A stretch of 6,617 nucleotides of DNA from Pseudomonadota bacterium (GTDB taxonomy: Bacteria > Pseudomonadota > Alphaproteobacteria > Rhizobiales > Devosiaceae): assembly GCA_023437755.1 (NCBI GenBank), contig JAEZFJ010000207.1, positions 1 to 6,617 on the forward strand. Reading direction: 5' to 3'. Under the pieces are notes generated by a model that saw only the letters and a list, made by a program, of their open reading frames with translations, did no database searches and had not been told where the DNA came from. Positions 5,877 through 6,617 of this stretch are shown here, piece by piece; position 1 is the first letter of the stretch; the number at the start of each line of letters is the position of its first letter. A program made the position numbers and the translations under genes.

Positions 5877-6617
5877 TCAGCCCACCAGACGCCGCATTTC
5901 CGCTGCCGCCCGCTGCGCCAGCTCCAGGCTGGAAGCCGCCACGAAGTAGGGGTTGAGAAATCCCGCCGCGTGCTTGCCATAGCGCATCGGTTGGCCATCG
6001 AGGGTCACCACTGCACCGCCCGCCGCCTCTAGCACGGCTTGCCCCGCCGCGGTGTCCCACTCGCAGGTCGGGGTAAAGCGCGGGTAAAGCTGTGCCCGCC
6101 CATCCGCCAGCAGGCAGAACTTCAGCGACGAGCCCACCGACACATCCGCCTCGACGTTGAGGATGCGGCAGAGCTCAGACAGTGCGACATGCCCATGCGA
6201 GCGGCTGGCCACGATGCGCAGCTTCTCGGCATGGACAACACCGATTTGGCTGCGATTGCCGTCCAGATGGTAACGGAAAGCACCCGCTTTGCTGCCGACA
6301 AACGTCTCTCCGGTGACCGGCACCAGCACCACGCCCAGGCTCGGCACGCCATGCTCGACCAGCGCGATGTTGACCGTGAACTCCCCGTTCCGCTTGATGA
6401 ACTCCTTGGTCCCGTCCAGCGGATCGACCACGAAGTAGCGCTCGCCCAGCTCCGGCACGATGCCGGCAGCCACGCTCTCCTCCCCCAAGACGGGAATGCC
6501 GGTGCGGCTAAGGTGCTGAAGAATAACAGCTTCCGCGGCAGCATCCGCCTCGGTCACTGGCGAGCCGTCGGCCTTGGCGGAGGCCGTGATCGGACGACCA
6601 TAGACCTCCATGATCAC
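5877..6617 (-). CDS. cysQ: 3'(2'),5'-bisphosphate nucleotidase CysQ, 5' end outside window
   Basis: This partial protein (246 visible residues) belongs to the inositol monophosphatase-like, metal-dependent phosphatase family. CysQ removes the 3' phosphate from adenosine 3',5'-bisphosphate (PAP), a by-product of sulfate assimilation. Metal-binding motifs are present in order: GEES (45-48), DPLDGT (65-70) followed by KEFIKRNGEFTVNIAL, and WDTAAG (187-192). The segment GSSLKFCLLADGRAQLYPRF (162-181) is typical of CysQ rather than of generic inositol monophosphatases, and so is the late FLNP (220-223). The frame is open to the last base. The first visible codon is GTG, but the first residues align with an internal helix of E. 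coli CysQ as I recall it, so about 15-20 N-terminal residues lie beyond 6617. It reads in the same direction as the efflux operon but is separated by 132 bases with its own promoter-like signals. Confidence 0.92.
   Translation of the reverse strand: MIMEVYGRPITASAKADGSPVTEADAAAEAVILQHLSRTGIPVLGEESVAAGIVPELGERYFVVDPLDGTKEFIKRNGEFTVNIALVEHGVPSLGVVLVPVTGETFVGSKAGAFRYHLDGNRSQIGVVHAEKLRIVASRSHGHVALSELCRILNVEADVSVGSSLKFCLLADGRAQLYPRFTPTCEWDTAAGQAVLEAAGGAVVTLDGQPMRYGKHAAGFLNPYFVAASSLELAQRAAAEMRRLVG

Noticed and set aside
6615..6617. GTG at the right edge as the cysQ start codon
   Set aside because: Visible residues 1-6 correspond to an internal helix of CysQ proteins, so the gene most likely begins beyond the window.

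Overview
This is a high-GC (about 60% or more) bacterial window whose protein styles point to an alphaproteobacterium. A sphingomonad or Erythrobacteraceae-like host is my best guess, from the subfamily of the RND/adaptor pair and from general codon use. That assignment is inference, and no rRNA or other phylogenetic marker is present.

Layout from left to right: (1) a plus-strand GNAT-family N-acetyltransferase gene (17-493). (2) A 61-bp convergent gap (494-554) holding a GC-rich hairpin that probably ends transcription from one or both sides. (3) A minus-strand three-gene cluster, read from right to left: a PadR-family regulator (5744-5196), a periplasmic adaptor (membrane fusion) protein (5178-3892) and an RND-superfamily inner-membrane efflux permease (3881-555). 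(4) A 132-bp regulatory gap (5745-5876) with an AT-rich perfect inverted repeat and a weak promoter. (5) A minus-strand cysQ-type 3'(2'),5'-bisphosphate nucleotidase gene (5877 to beyond the window edge), lacking only its first residues. No stretch over 300 bases lacks a gene, and I see no tRNA, rRNA, CRISPR array or insertion sequence.

The core of the window is a compact, probably self-regulated efflux operon. The 17-bp and 10-bp gaps, and ribosome binding sites that overlap the preceding stop codon at both junctions, indicate co-transcription and probably translational coupling. The regulator would bind near its own promoter and control adaptor and pump together; substrate binding or another signal would release it. 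The permease keeps the residues of the RND proton relay, so it looks functional. No outer-membrane channel gene is present, so the pump would borrow a TolC-like channel encoded elsewhere. The acetyltransferase and the nucleotidase are flanking genes with no evident link to efflux. I found no convincing undescribed system; the most useful leads are the putative operator, the stop/SD overlaps and the unusual terminal extensions of the adaptor and pump.
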